From: Thermoplasmata archaeon
GTDB taxonomy: Archaea; Thermoplasmatota; Thermoplasmata; Thermoplasmatales; GCA-001856825
Assembly: GCA_021797915.1 (NCBI GenBank)
Contig: JAJZYT010000004.1
Location: 45,076-109,075 of the forward strand
Length of the DNA stretch: 64,000 nucleotides
Direction: 5' to 3'
How positions within the stretch are numbered: the stretch's first letter is position 1; each line of letters starts with the position of its first letter. Below, piece by piece: positions 1 through 9,947 of the stretch. The notes under the pieces were generated by a model. The model was not told the origin of the DNA. It searched no databases and saw only the letters and a list, made by a program, of their open reading frames with translations. A program made the position numbers and the translations under genes.

Positions 1-1688
1 TCAGGGGTGGAACTGTAACCGGATTAATGGTAGCTTCTCTTGCTCTCCTTGGACTAGTTCTATTTTACATGTGGTTTGGAAGTCCCATTCCTATGATAGG
101 TTACATATTCGGAGCTTCTCTCGTTAGCCTCTTTGCCAGAGTCGGTGGAGGGATTTATACGAAGGGTGCAGACGTTGGTGCAGATCTAGTTGGAAAGATT
201 GAAGCAGGAATACCAGAAGATGATCCAAGAAATCCCGCGGTAATAGCCGATAATGTGGGGGACAATGTTGGGGATTGCGCCGGAATGGGGGCAGATTTGT
301 TCGAGACTTATGTTGTTACTGCTCTATCCGCAATGCTTGTTGGATACTTCATTTACATTAACAGTCTGAGTGCAAACGTGTCACAAAGCTTAGTCATCAT
401 GCCTCTGGCGATAGGAGGAACTGGAATTTTAGCGACTATAGTTGGGTCTTTCTTCGTAAAAAAAGGTCCGAAGCAGCGAATAATGACCGCACTTTACAAG
501 GGTCTTATAGTGACGGTAGTACTATCCGCGATAGGATTCTACGCAATAGACTACTATCTTATGAATGGAAATCTTGCAATCTATTTCGATGCAATCATAG
601 GTATGATCATCATGGGGGCAATAGTCTATGTGACCGAGTATTATACTTCTGAACGGTTCTCCCCGGTTGCAAAGATTGCAAAGTCATCAGTAACCGGAAC
701 CGGAACGAACATAATCACAGGTCTATCATACGGTCTCCAGGCTGTTTTCATTCCTGCGGTTGTGATCGTCGGAGGTATCGTGGTTTCATACTATATTACA
801 TTCACGTCTTTTGGAAACAACTCTTACATGGGTCTCTATGGGATAGCAATCGCCGCCGCCAGTATGCTGTCGGCAACTGGGATGATAATATCGATCGATT
901 CGTATGGACCGATAACTGATAATGCCGGTGGAATCGCAGAAATGTCAGGTTTCGATAAGAAGACGAGAGACGAAGTGACTGATCCGCTGGATGCAGTCGG
1001 TAACACAACCAAGGCTGTTACGAAGGGCTATGCTATTGGAAGCGCTGCGCTAGCCGCACTGACACTATTTGCAGCATACCAATTTTCCATAGATAAGATT
1101 GCCACGTTCAGCACGATTCAACTCACTGACCCAATAGTAGTCGCGGGCCTTATAATTGGAGGATCGCTTCCATTCTTCTTCACATCATACCTGATGAATG
1201 CTGTAGGAAAGGCAGCCTCTGCAATTGTAGAGGAAGTCAGGGCACAATTTAAACTCAAACCCAAGATTCTAACTGGAGAAGATGAACCAGATTATGGGAA
1301 GGCAGTTGACATAGTCACGAAAGAGGCGCTCAGACAACTCCTGGTACCTGCTTTAATCGCGGTATTGACACCAATCGTAGTTGGGTTCGTTCTCGGACCA
1401 CTTGCGGTCAGCGGTTTATTGATGGGTGTGATAATTGCTGGATTCCCACTAGCGATCATGATGACCGTAGGCGGAGGTGCATGGGACAATGCAAAGAAGT
1501 ACATTGAACAGGGGAATTACGGAGGAAAGGGATCCGAAGCTCACAAAGCAGCAGTGGTTGGAGATACGGTAGGAGACGCGACAAAGGACACAGCGGGCCC
1601 CGCAATAAATCCATTAATCAAAGTGGTCAACACAATATCGATTCTTTTTGTCACCATAATAATGTATCACTACCTCATCCACATCTAA
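1..1688 (+). CDS. hppA: Membrane-bound proton-translocating pyrophosphatase, 5' end truncated by window
   Basis: EAGIPEDDPRNPAVIADNVGDNVGDCAGMGADLFETY and C-terminal GDTVGDATKDTAGPAINPLIKV signatures; GNTTKA motif suggests K+-independent type. Confidence 0.96.
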   Translation, partial: RGGTVTGLMVASLALLGLVLFYMWFGSPIPMIGYIFGASLVSLFARVGGGIYTKGADVGADLVGKIEAGIPEDDPRNPAVIADNVGDNVGDCAGMGADLFETYVVTALSAMLVGYFIYINSLSANVSQSLVIMPLAIGGTGILATIVGSFFVKKGPKQRIMTALYKGLIVTVVLSAIGFYAIDYYLMNGNLAIYFDAIIGMIIMGAIVYVTEYYTSERFSPVAKIAKSSVTGTGTNIITGLSYGLQAVFIPAVVIVGGIVVSYYITFTSFGNNSYMGLYGIAIAAASMLSATGMIISIDSYGPITDNAGGIAEMSGFDKKTRDEVTDPLDAVGNTTKAVTKGYAIGSAALAALTLFAAYQFSIDKIATFSTIQLTDPIVVAGLIIGGSLPFFFTSYLMNAVGKAASAIVEEVRAQFKLKPKILTGEDEPDYGKAVDIVTKEALRQLLVPALIAVLTPIVVGFVLGPLAVSGLLMGVIIAGFPLAIMMTVGGGAWDNAKKYIEQGNYGGKGSEAHKAAVVGDTVGDATKDTAGPAINPLIKVVNTISILFVTIIMYHYLIHI

Positions 1689-2755
1689 ACTTCTCTTAAT
1701 TTTTTAATTATTTTTACCATTTCTAAATTTTCCTTTATGTCATGAACTCTGATAATATCTGCTCCCCTCAATATCGATATAGTATTGAATATCAAGGACG
1801 AAATCCCCCTTTCTTCCACTTTCTCAGACGTCACTTGTCCGATAAAGCTTTTCCTCGAAATACCTAACAAAAGCGGATACCCAAGTCTGATGTCCCTTAG
1901 ATTGTTGATGATTGTAAGATTATCTTCCAATCTCTTCCCAAATCCTATACCGGGATCTAGAATTATGTTATCTCCGATACCCAGCTCGTTCGCCAATGAA
2001 ATTTTCCTTATAAAGAATGCAATAATCTCGTTGATAACGTTATCGTAGTGAGGAGAGTCCTGCATTGTCTTAAAGTCTCCTTTCTTATGCATCACAACCA
2101 ACGGCACTCCGTATCTATTCGCAAGTTTTCCAATTTCCAAATTTTCTAGACCTGTCACATCATTAATAATGTGAGCCCCCATCTCTAGACATTCTCTGAG
2201 AACCTCAGGCCTGAATGAATCTATTGAAACAGTAAATTTCCTATTCAAAGCCCCTTCGACTGCTCTAGAAATTCTTTCAAGTTCCTCAACTGCTGAAATC
2301 TGACTACTACCTGGTCTTGTACTCTGCCCTCCGATGTCCACCAAGTTGCCTCCTGCATTTTTTATTTCATCCAGTTTAAGTTCTATTTCATCCTCCGAAA
2401 TCCTACTTGCTGGATAGAACGAATCGGGCGTCATGTTGATTATTGCCATTACTTCAGGAAAATTAAAGGGCCAAATTTTATCTTTAATTTTCAGCGAATA
2501 CTCCTTTTCCCAGAAGTCATTTTTCAGGAGTGGGAAGAATTTTCTTGCCAAATCTTTTATGTCTTTGTATTGAAGTGGGTAGACGTGGGTTAAACCAGAG
2601 ACCAGTTCGGTCGTGTCAAGATCTAAGCTTTGGGATGATATCAAAAAAACGGGAAAGCTGTTCACCTCAGATAGTGGAATCTTGTACTCTCTAGAAATGG
2701 CTGTCGGATTAAACCTGAAGTATGTTCCTTCACTCCAAGGTTGTGAATTGCGCAT
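1685..2755 (-). CDS. folP: Dihydropteroate synthase family protein with ~110-aa N-terminal extension
   Basis: MAIINMTPDSF, DIGGQSTRPGS, IDSFRPEVL, DPGIGFGK motifs; start trimmed to internal Met (MRNSQPW) because the longer ORF runs into DUF424. Confidence 0.85.
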   Translation of the reverse strand: MRNSQPWSEGTYFRFNPTAISREYKIPLSEVNSFPVFLISSQSLDLDTTELVSGLTHVYPLQYKDIKDLARKFFPLLKNDFWEKEYSLKIKDKIWPFNFPEVMAIINMTPDSFYPASRISEDEIELKLDEIKNAGGNLVDIGGQSTRPGSSQISAVEELERISRAVEGALNRKFTVSIDSFRPEVLRECLEMGAHIINDVTGLENLEIGKLANRYGVPLVVMHKKGDFKTMQDSPHYDNVINEIIAFFIRKISLANELGIGDNIILDPGIGFGKRLEDNLTIINNLRDIRLGYPLLLGISRKSFIGQVTSEKVEERGISSLIFNTISILRGADIIRVHDIKENLEMVKIIKKLREV

Positions 2756-3032
2756 GAGGGACTCCCTGAATGTATACGACATTCTCTGTTGATATAAATC
2801 CCGACTCGATTGCAATACCGACTGACCGGTCCCCGACCAGATTGGCAATAGAGCAGATTTGCAAAAGATCTTTCAGTGCAACATCGTCGACAAGCGTTTC
2901 CTTATAGAATTTCTCGGAAACACTGAGCTTGTATTTACCTTCTTTAAGTATCTTCCCTAAGAGCTCCTCGTCTGCAGCGGCAAGGAGTGTATCAGCAGGT
3001 GTTCTGAATACTCGAGTCCAGATCAAATTCAT
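2730..3032 (-). CDS. DUF424 family protein
   Basis: 100-aa ORF with DUF424-like SIANLVGDRSVGIAIESGFI; overlaps start of folP. Confidence 0.7.
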   Translation of the reverse strand: MNLIWTRVFRTPADTLLAAADEELLGKILKEGKYKLSVSEKFYKETLVDDVALKDLLQICSIANLVGDRSVGIAIESGFISTENVVYIQGVPHAQFTTLE

Positions 3033-3104
3033 CTTCCTTCTCAGTTAGTTTGGTAAAAGAAATCGTAACAGAATATATCAAGTATTAGTAAGACTGCTAA
3101 TTTC

Positions 3105-5210
3105 TCACTTCTCCAGTGCGCGATAGAAACCGGTCACTACTTCGATAACTTCTCCCTTGTCATTCAGAATCTTCAATTCCCTATCAACTTGCCTCTCCTC
3201 AATACCATGCTTCTTGGCTTCCTCTCGAATTTCGCGAAGAGATGCTCGTCTCCCAGTACTTGCATCCTGTAATTGCTTAATGATTTCCAAAATAGAGAAA
3301 GCCCCCTTGCGATCTTTTGAACTATACCCTGACATTATGACGTCTATATCCTGGATCCCATTTATCACAGTTGCTTGATTCAAGAACGCTTCCATCAATC
3401 TAGTAGCCCTCTCAACGTCGACCACTTCTACTCTATCAGAAAGTCTTACCCGCGCGGAAGCTTCAGAAAGTCTTATCAATGCTTCTAGCTGTCTCGGTGT
3501 AATTGTAACTGAACCCAGCTTTACACTAGTTGCCCTTTTCTCAACGTAGAACTTCTTTATTTTCTCCTCAGCCTTCGGGGACATAATCGGAAACGAATTC
3601 TTCCTCGCGTAAACAATGTACTTCTTAAGGAAATCCCGTTCAAAAGTTGGAAATATCTGCACCTTTTCAACACTTCTTCCGCTAGCAATTGTTTCACCAG
3701 ACTTATGAACTTTCAAAATGTAATCAGCCATTTCATTGTCCATCTTCCCTGGTCTGTCGACGATCATAAAAATAAGATCAAATCTAGACAGTAGTGTGAT
3801 TGGTAAATCTGTCTGACTCGTAAAAGGCTCGTCTTCCTCAAATCTTCCGTATTTAGGGTTTGCTGCTGCCAAGACGGCACATCTCGACATTAAAGTGGCA
3901 TTTATACCAGCTTTGGAGATAGAGATGGACTGCTGTTCCATTGCTTGATGCATTGCACCACTATCCTCCCTGTTCATCTTATCAAGCTCGTCGATTGCAG
4001 CTAATCCTCCATCTGCGAGTACTAAGGTCCCTGCCTCCAGAGTCCACCTTCCTTCTGATAGCTCGTCCTTGACTGCTGCAGCAGTAAGCCCTGCAGCTGA
4101 GCTTCCTTTACCCGAAGTGTAGACAGCCTTGGGGGCAATATTCGCAACATAAGTAAGAATCTGTGACTTCGCAACTCCAGGATCGCCTAGGAGAAGTACA
4201 TGCGCGTCACCTCTGATGTAAGTTCCGTCTGGGAACGCCTTCCTTTCTCCGCCAAAAAGTTGAAGGATTATAGCTTCCTTGACCATCTCATTTCCAAACA
4301 CCGCAGGAGCCACGCTTCCAACCAATTTTGAATAGACCTCTGGGTCACTTGCCGCTCTTTTTATCGCCGCGATGTCTTTGTCCTCAAGCGCAACTTCTTC
4401 ATATTCCGAAGATTCCCTCTCTATGAACATTGCTTCCAAGAATACATCGAATTGCCTCGATGCGCTCTGAACATTTTGCACCTTCTGCTTTCCCTTGAGA
4501 ATTCCATTGATGGAAACTCGGTCACCAGGGTTGTTCTTTCCGCATAGCTCTTCTTCTAGATGAACGACGAGTTTGGCTGGTTGTGCCGCTCCCTTGAGAA
4601 ATTCTGGTTTTTCTTCGATAGTGATTAACTGAGTATCATAATAGAGAGATTTTTCCGCAATGAATCTAAATTTTGTTTCTTCCTTTGTCTTACCGCAGTG
4701 GTCGCATCTTGGAGGATCAAGAATTCTGCTTCCAGATTGTGGATAAAGGTGAATCTCTCTGCAATAGGCGCACTGAAATGCTGCACTCACAACTGTAGGC
4801 ACCACTTCTGATACTCGCTTCACTACTCCATCAACCTGAAGGAAGGTGTTGAGATCTTCGCTTCGGAGTTCCCTTATATCTCTCTTAATATCAGGTAATT
4901 TGGAAGAGATCGAAATCCGCACTCTATTTTTCTTTTCTGTCTTGAAATCATCAGACAGGAGCCCTTCATGAGCTCTGTTTCCCTCTTCCCAACCATATAG
5001 AACCTCTTTTAGACGAACAAGATGATCTTCAGGGTACTTCAGAAAATTCAGAGCGAAATCCGTATTGACCTTATCCATTTCTTCATAATTGATCGGCAAC
5101 ACTTTGTCCTTTGAGTCCTTTGAATTTATCCTGAACATATCTGCAGTATGAGACTCAAGGACTGTACTCCATAGCGATCTTAACTCATCGTCCCTAAACG
5201 ACTCTCTCAT
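3105..5210 (-). CDS. mcm: Replicative DNA helicase MCM
   Basis: Walker A LLLGDPGVAKSQ, Walker B LADGGLAAIDELDKM, arginine finger LLSRFDLIF, zinc ribbon CAYC...CDHC; no intein. Confidence 0.97.
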   Translation of the reverse strand: MRESFRDDELRSLWSTVLESHTADMFRINSKDSKDKVLPINYEEMDKVNTDFALNFLKYPEDHLVRLKEVLYGWEEGNRAHEGLLSDDFKTEKKNRVRISISSKLPDIKRDIRELRSEDLNTFLQVDGVVKRVSEVVPTVVSAAFQCAYCREIHLYPQSGSRILDPPRCDHCGKTKEETKFRFIAEKSLYYDTQLITIEEKPEFLKGAAQPAKLVVHLEEELCGKNNPGDRVSINGILKGKQKVQNVQSASRQFDVFLEAMFIERESSEYEEVALEDKDIAAIKRAASDPEVYSKLVGSVAPAVFGNEMVKEAIILQLFGGERKAFPDGTYIRGDAHVLLLGDPGVAKSQILTYVANIAPKAVYTSGKGSSAAGLTAAAVKDELSEGRWTLEAGTLVLADGGLAAIDELDKMNREDSGAMHQAMEQQSISISKAGINATLMSRCAVLAAANPKYGRFEEDEPFTSQTDLPITLLSRFDLIFMIVDRPGKMDNEMADYILKVHKSGETIASGRSVEKVQIFPTFERDFLKKYIVYARKNSFPIMSPKAEEKIKKFYVEKRATSVKLGSVTITPRQLEALIRLSEASARVRLSDRVEVVDVERATRLMEAFLNQATVINGIQDIDVIMSGYSSKDRKGAFSILEIIKQLQDASTGRRASLREIREEAKKHGIEERQVDRELKILNDKGEVIEVVTGFYRALEK

Positions 5211-5303
5211 CCCGTATTGATACGTCTTCCTTATTTTACTTTTTTTGGAATTTGGAAAGAGTTAGATGCTTTATGCCAAGAGATTAAGAAAGAAGAAAAA
5301 AAA

Positions 5304-5810
5304 TTAAAATTGATGAACTGGAGTGAATTTAGACCTAATAATAGCGCCTATGATTACAAGTATCACGCCGATGACGGCAATTGCAGCGCCTACAATGATA
5401 AGAAGTCCATACACAACCAACTGGGAAAGATTCGATCCCAGGACGGCATAGGTAATCAAAGGTGGATGCTGACCGAAAGCTACTAGGTAGTAGGTTCCAC
5501 TCAACCCATCATAAATTATGGAATTCCCGGATGGTGTAGTGGGGTGGATTGCATAGCTTCCTACGTTTGTAGAATTCACTGTGTTTAGATCTTGGGAGGG
5601 AATAAGATAAGTTGTCGTATTACCAGTAACGAATACACTACCATTTGAACTAACAGTTAATTCGTCTGAATAATAAACTCCGATTGAACCTATCTTCATG
5701 GAAGTTCCGATGGTTTCAGTCCTACCACTAGCCTCGACTGTGGCAATCCCTGCAATGACGACACCGATTACAAGTAATATGATTCCCAGGTATAGTAAAT
5801 CCTTTCTCAC
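5304..5810 (-). CDS. Predicted membrane protein (two TM segments)
   Basis: Hydrophobic N- and C-terminal segments with a Thr/Ser-rich middle. Confidence 0.6.
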   Translation of the reverse strand: MRKDLLYLGIILLVIGVVIAGIATVEASGRTETIGTSMKIGSIGVYYSDELTVSSNGSVFVTGNTTTYLIPSQDLNTVNSTNVGSYAIHPTTPSGNSIIYDGLSGTYYLVAFGQHPPLITYAVLGSNLSQLVVYGLLIIVGAAIAVIGVILVIIGAIIRSKFTPVHQF

Positions 5811-5968
5811 GTTTACTCAGTTCTAAAAAATATAACAATTTTTCCTTGAGTCTCGCTGACAATAGAAACAAACAAAAATTTTTAAATTTCATTGCTTTCA
5901 TTGACTGCATCAGCGCGTCTGCGCTTGAAAACCTTTATTACAACGACGATAATTCACGGTCAGCCACT

Positions 5969-6041
5969 GCAGGTGTTGTGTAGCCTGGTAGCACAAAGGC
6001 CTTCCAAGCCTTTAGCCCGGGTCCAAATCCCGGCACCTGCA
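5969..6041 (+). tRNA. tRNA-Gly (anticodon TCC)
   Basis: Acceptor GCAGGTG/CACCTGC, anticodon stem AAGGC/GCCTT with loop CTTCCAA, T-arm CCGGGTCCAAATCCCGG. Confidence 0.93.
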
Positions 6042-6387
6042 CTCTGCACGGAGTTTAATGAAGTTGACTAAAAGTTATGGGGGTCCCATAAACCGATTTT
6101 TTAAATTTCTTTACAAGGATACTATTAAGGTATTCCTCTCGCGGCCAGTCCATATCACAACACGTAATTAGACTAGCATTCTCGTCTTCACTCATTATTA
6201 GCTGAAGAAGGTCATACTCTTTTCAAGTAGAGTCGTCAGTTGTTCAGGTCTGATAATATCAATTGAAGGGAGGACATATTCAAAAATGTTCCCAACAAAG
6301 ATATACGGGGCGGATGGCTTGAAGATTAGCAACGGTCATGTTTCTTTCCGTAGTTCACTCTTATTATCCTGCGGCAGCACTTTATTT

Positions 6388-7752
6388 TCACTGCCTTTCC
6401 TCTTCTTTAACTATTGATGGATAGTTGAATTCAGTTGCTTGGTAATCTTTAAGCTTACCGGAATTGTAAAGTTCATATGCAGAAAGATCGAGAAGGCCAT
6501 GACCCGAATTGTTGAAGACGATGACTTCTTCCTTGTTTTCCTTTTTGCACCTTATGGCCTCGTCGATTACGTACCTAATTTCGTGTGCTGATTCAGGAGC
6601 AGGTATGATACCTTCCGTTCTTGCAAAAGTTGTTGCTGCATCAAAAATTGCTGTTTGAGAATAGGCATGCGATTCCATGTACCCCCTCTGAATTAGATAG
6701 GAAATGATTGGTGCCATCCCGTGATATCTTAAACCGCCTGCATGGATCGGCGGATTTCTGTATTCACTTCCAAGTGTGAGCATTTTAAGAAGAGGAGTTA
6801 AATGACCAGTGTCCCCGTAGTCGTAAGTGTATTTCCCCTTGGTTGTGTGTGGAACCGCCGATGATTCGCATGCAACGAATTTTGCATCTAACTTTCCTTT
6901 AAGCTTCTTTCCCATAAATGGCAAACAGAAACCTCCGAAGTTAGAACCACCGCCGATGTTTCCTACTAGCAGGTCAGGTGTTTCATCAACTATTTCCAGC
7001 TGTTTTTCCACTTCTTGTCCTATAACCGTTTGGTGCATGAGGACGTGATTTAAGACTGATCCCAAGGTATACCTGGTATTTTCATGGGTGACTGCATCTT
7101 CAACTGCTTCTGAAATCGCTATCCCTAAGGATCCGGGATTATTTGGGTCTTCCTGCAAGAGTTTTTTACCATAGCTAGTCTGTTCGCTTGGGGAGGAGAA
7201 ACACTTTGCTCCCCATGTTTCCATCATAACTCTTCTTCCTGGCTTTTGATCGTAGCTCGCTGAAACCATGTACACACGAGCACGGATTCCAAAATAGGCG
7301 GCAGCCATTGCCAATGCAGACCCCCACTGTCCAGCTCCAGTTTCTGTAGTCAGGTTTTCAATTCCTTGTTTCGCATTGTAGTATGCCTGTGCTAAAGCAG
7401 TGTTCGGTTTGTGACTTCCTGATGGATTGGTGCCTTCCCATTTATAATATATTCTTGCTGGTGTCTTTAGGTATTCCTCCAGTTTTTTGGCTCGATATAG
7501 TGGAGTAGGCCTAGGAAGCCACCTATACGCCTCAAGGACTTCGTCCGGAATCTTAATGTATCTTTCAAGGGATACTTCCTGCATTACGAGTTCCTTTGCA
7601 AAAACCCTCAGGAGTTTTTCAGGATTGATGGGCTGTAATGTCTCAGGATCTAGCGGAGGAGGGAGTCGCTCGGGTAGGTCCGCCTGGATGTTGTACCATC
7701 TTGTTGGGATATCGTTCTGGTCGAGGAATATTGCCCTGTCTATTAATGCCAT
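6388..7752 (-). CDS. trpB2: Tryptophan synthase beta-like (TrpB2 type)
   Basis: EGTNPSGSHKPNTALAQ PLP-lysine motif, ETGAGQWGSALA, GNIGGGSNFGG; long N-terminus typical of TrpB2. Confidence 0.93.
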   Translation of the reverse strand: MALIDRAIFLDQNDIPTRWYNIQADLPERLPPPLDPETLQPINPEKLLRVFAKELVMQEVSLERYIKIPDEVLEAYRWLPRPTPLYRAKKLEEYLKTPARIYYKWEGTNPSGSHKPNTALAQAYYNAKQGIENLTTETGAGQWGSALAMAAAYFGIRARVYMVSASYDQKPGRRVMMETWGAKCFSSPSEQTSYGKKLLQEDPNNPGSLGIAISEAVEDAVTHENTRYTLGSVLNHVLMHQTVIGQEVEKQLEIVDETPDLLVGNIGGGSNFGGFCLPFMGKKLKGKLDAKFVACESSAVPHTTKGKYTYDYGDTGHLTPLLKMLTLGSEYRNPPIHAGGLRYHGMAPIISYLIQRGYMESHAYSQTAIFDAATTFARTEGIIPAPESAHEIRYVIDEAIRCKKENKEEVIVFNNSGHGLLDLSAYELYNSGKLKDYQATEFNYPSIVKEEERQ

Positions 7753-7873
7753 AGATAGAGAGGCAAGACTATTACATTAATGTTGTTATTTAGACAACAA
7801 TGTCTTAATGATATCAGTATCGCTTAAGGGCCAACATAATATCAAGTTTTCAGACTGATTTGGGAAATCTCAG

Positions 7874-8017
7874 ATGTTTTTAGGTCGAAAAGCAATCAAG
7901 AAAAGTGTTTCAAATATAAGATCAATAGTTGAAGAATCAATTGAGTCGATCAAACTAATCAAGATGAACGAGGAAAGTAAGAGTGATCACTTCAAGAAGA
8001 AGATTGAGTACCTTTGA
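7874..8017 (+). CDS. Possible small protein (47 aa), not in supplied ORF track
   Basis: ATG...TGA reading MFLGRKAIKKSVSNIRSIVEESIESIKLIKMNEESKSDHFKKKIEYL. Confidence 0.3.
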   Translation: MFLGRKAIKKSVSNIRSIVEESIESIKLIKMNEESKSDHFKKKIEYL

Positions 8018-8384
8018 AAGGAGTAACGATCGATCCGCAAAATTTCAGGCACATTCAAAGGACTGATACTAACTCGTGCTAAATCGACCTCCGTTTAGTC
8101 CAATGTTGTCAAGTTCGGTTTCTAGCAGATTATTTATTATTAATTCCATAGAAAAGTTCTGCCTAGTTCCAAGCGACCATTTCTAGCGAAGTTCCTGGAA
8201 CGACCTATAGGAGTCCAATGTATGATTCAGAGGTCTACCAAACCATAGACAAACCAACATTAACTGAAGTCATTGAAATTTAACAAAGTTATTTATCTAA
8301 ATATTTTTAATCTTAACAAAATATAATATTCGCAGAACTTAATTATCTGGAAGAAATTACGTATTCGAAATTTGGTGATCTATA

Positions 8385-9728
8385 TTGACCGATGCGGTCC
8401 TATTCAACAACATATGGATGGTATTCTCAGCCCTTTTAGTTTTTCTGATGACTATTGCGATTGGCTTTCTGGAATATGGCGAGCTTGGGAAACATTACTC
8501 TAATAGTCTAATAAAAACAATTTTGATAATGGGTACTGCCATTTTTTTAATGGCTCTCGTTGGTTTTAATTTGGCGTTTGCCCCAACGTATTACGGAATT
8601 ATTGGTATTCCAACGTATAACATCTTTTTCTTTGGCAGTTTGTCATCTAGTACTTCGGCTATAATCGAAGGGACATGGTGGTCTATGACGTCTCATTACT
8701 TTGGTACCGGTTTAACTACAGGAACATACTTCCTTTATGAGACAGCATTTGCCTCAGTCACGCTTGCCATAGTAGGGGTTGTCGCACTTAGAAAAATGAA
8801 ACTCAGTGCCTTTCTTGCCTATTCAGTCGTATATTATACAGTGATCTGGACTCTGCCTGCGGCCTGGATTTGGAATCCTACCGGTTGGCTTTATCAGCTA
8901 GGAGTTAGAGATTTTGGTGGAGGACTAGTGGTTCACGCGGCAGCAGGATTCGCCGGCCTCGCCATAGTACTTAAAATCTGGAGAGAAGAGAGGAGACAGG
9001 GGCACTCTGAGAGTCCACAAGCAGTTATCTCAATAAATCCAGCTTGGTTGACGTTATCTATTCTATTGTTGTGGATAGGCTGGTTTGGTTTCAACGCGGG
9101 AAGCGTACTTGCGTTCAACGGTGAAACAATTATAGTAGGTCTCAACACATTCTTAGGAGCTGCGTCGGCTTTGATTTCAACTATGTTTTTCAGATTCTTA
9201 ATCACAAAGAAAGATCCGGGATATTTGTATGCAATTAATGGAATATTGGTAGGTCTAATCCTCATGTCACCATTGTCGGGTTACATCAGTCCAATGGTAG
9301 CCATAGCAATTGGCTTAGTTGGTGGCCCCCTGTTTCTTGTTGGGGAGAGAGTTATGACGAGGAAGTGGTACAGTGACCCGATCGGCTTGTTCCCAACACA
9401 CCTCTTAATGGGACTCATTGGCTTCATAATGATTGCGTTCGTAGCTCAAACTGGATTTTCATCTGCTTCTGGTGCTTCAAATCTCCCTAATGGTCTTATT
9501 TTCGGCGGGGGAGTATCCGCACTTAGACAACTAGAAGTACAATCTCTGGCGATCATGGTGGTGGCTGCATTTGTTTTCTCATTAAGCTATGTCTCACTCT
9601 GGATAATTGGGAATTTAACTAATGGAATTACGACGGGCTATGAGAAATCGATTACAGGAGCAATAACTATTGAGGCCCCAAACAACCTTATTTCGGTAAA
9701 TACTGGAACAAGAGAGGGAAAGAAATAA
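8385..9728 (+). CDS. amt: Ammonium transporter, Amt family (TTG start)
   Basis: Multi-TM; DFGGGLVVHAAAGFAGLA and WIGWFGFNAGS Amt signatures. Confidence 0.93.
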   Translation: MTDAVLFNNIWMVFSALLVFLMTIAIGFLEYGELGKHYSNSLIKTILIMGTAIFLMALVGFNLAFAPTYYGIIGIPTYNIFFFGSLSSSTSAIIEGTWWSMTSHYFGTGLTTGTYFLYETAFASVTLAIVGVVALRKMKLSAFLAYSVVYYTVIWTLPAAWIWNPTGWLYQLGVRDFGGGLVVHAAAGFAGLAIVLKIWREERRQGHSESPQAVISINPAWLTLSILLLWIGWFGFNAGSVLAFNGETIIVGLNTFLGAASALISTMFFRFLITKKDPGYLYAINGILVGLILMSPLSGYISPMVAIAIGLVGGPLFLVGERVMTRKWYSDPIGLFPTHLLMGLIGFIMIAFVAQTGFSSASGASNLPNGLIFGGGVSALRQLEVQSLAIMVVAAFVFSLSYVSLWIIGNLTNGITTGYEKSITGAITIEAPNNLISVNTGTREGKK

Positions 9729-9947
9729 TTGCTTAACTTTGAGAATCGAAATACGCTAAAATTTCCTTTAACAATAGGCAAGTGACTCCACTTTCTCTCA
9801 GTGGACGTTAAATACTTCCAATGAGTTATTTAGGGGAACCGAACCATTTACTGCTGAAATGTTAAATACTAACTACTTTCAATTAACTGATAAATATTTA
9901 TGGCGTCACTGTTTAGAGCCTGGCCTCGTCTGAAGGCATAACTTACA

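Noticed and set aside
9787-9805. TCCACT-N7-AGTGGA hairpin downstream of amt
   Set aside because: Short stem with no further support; could be chance or a weak transcript-end structure.
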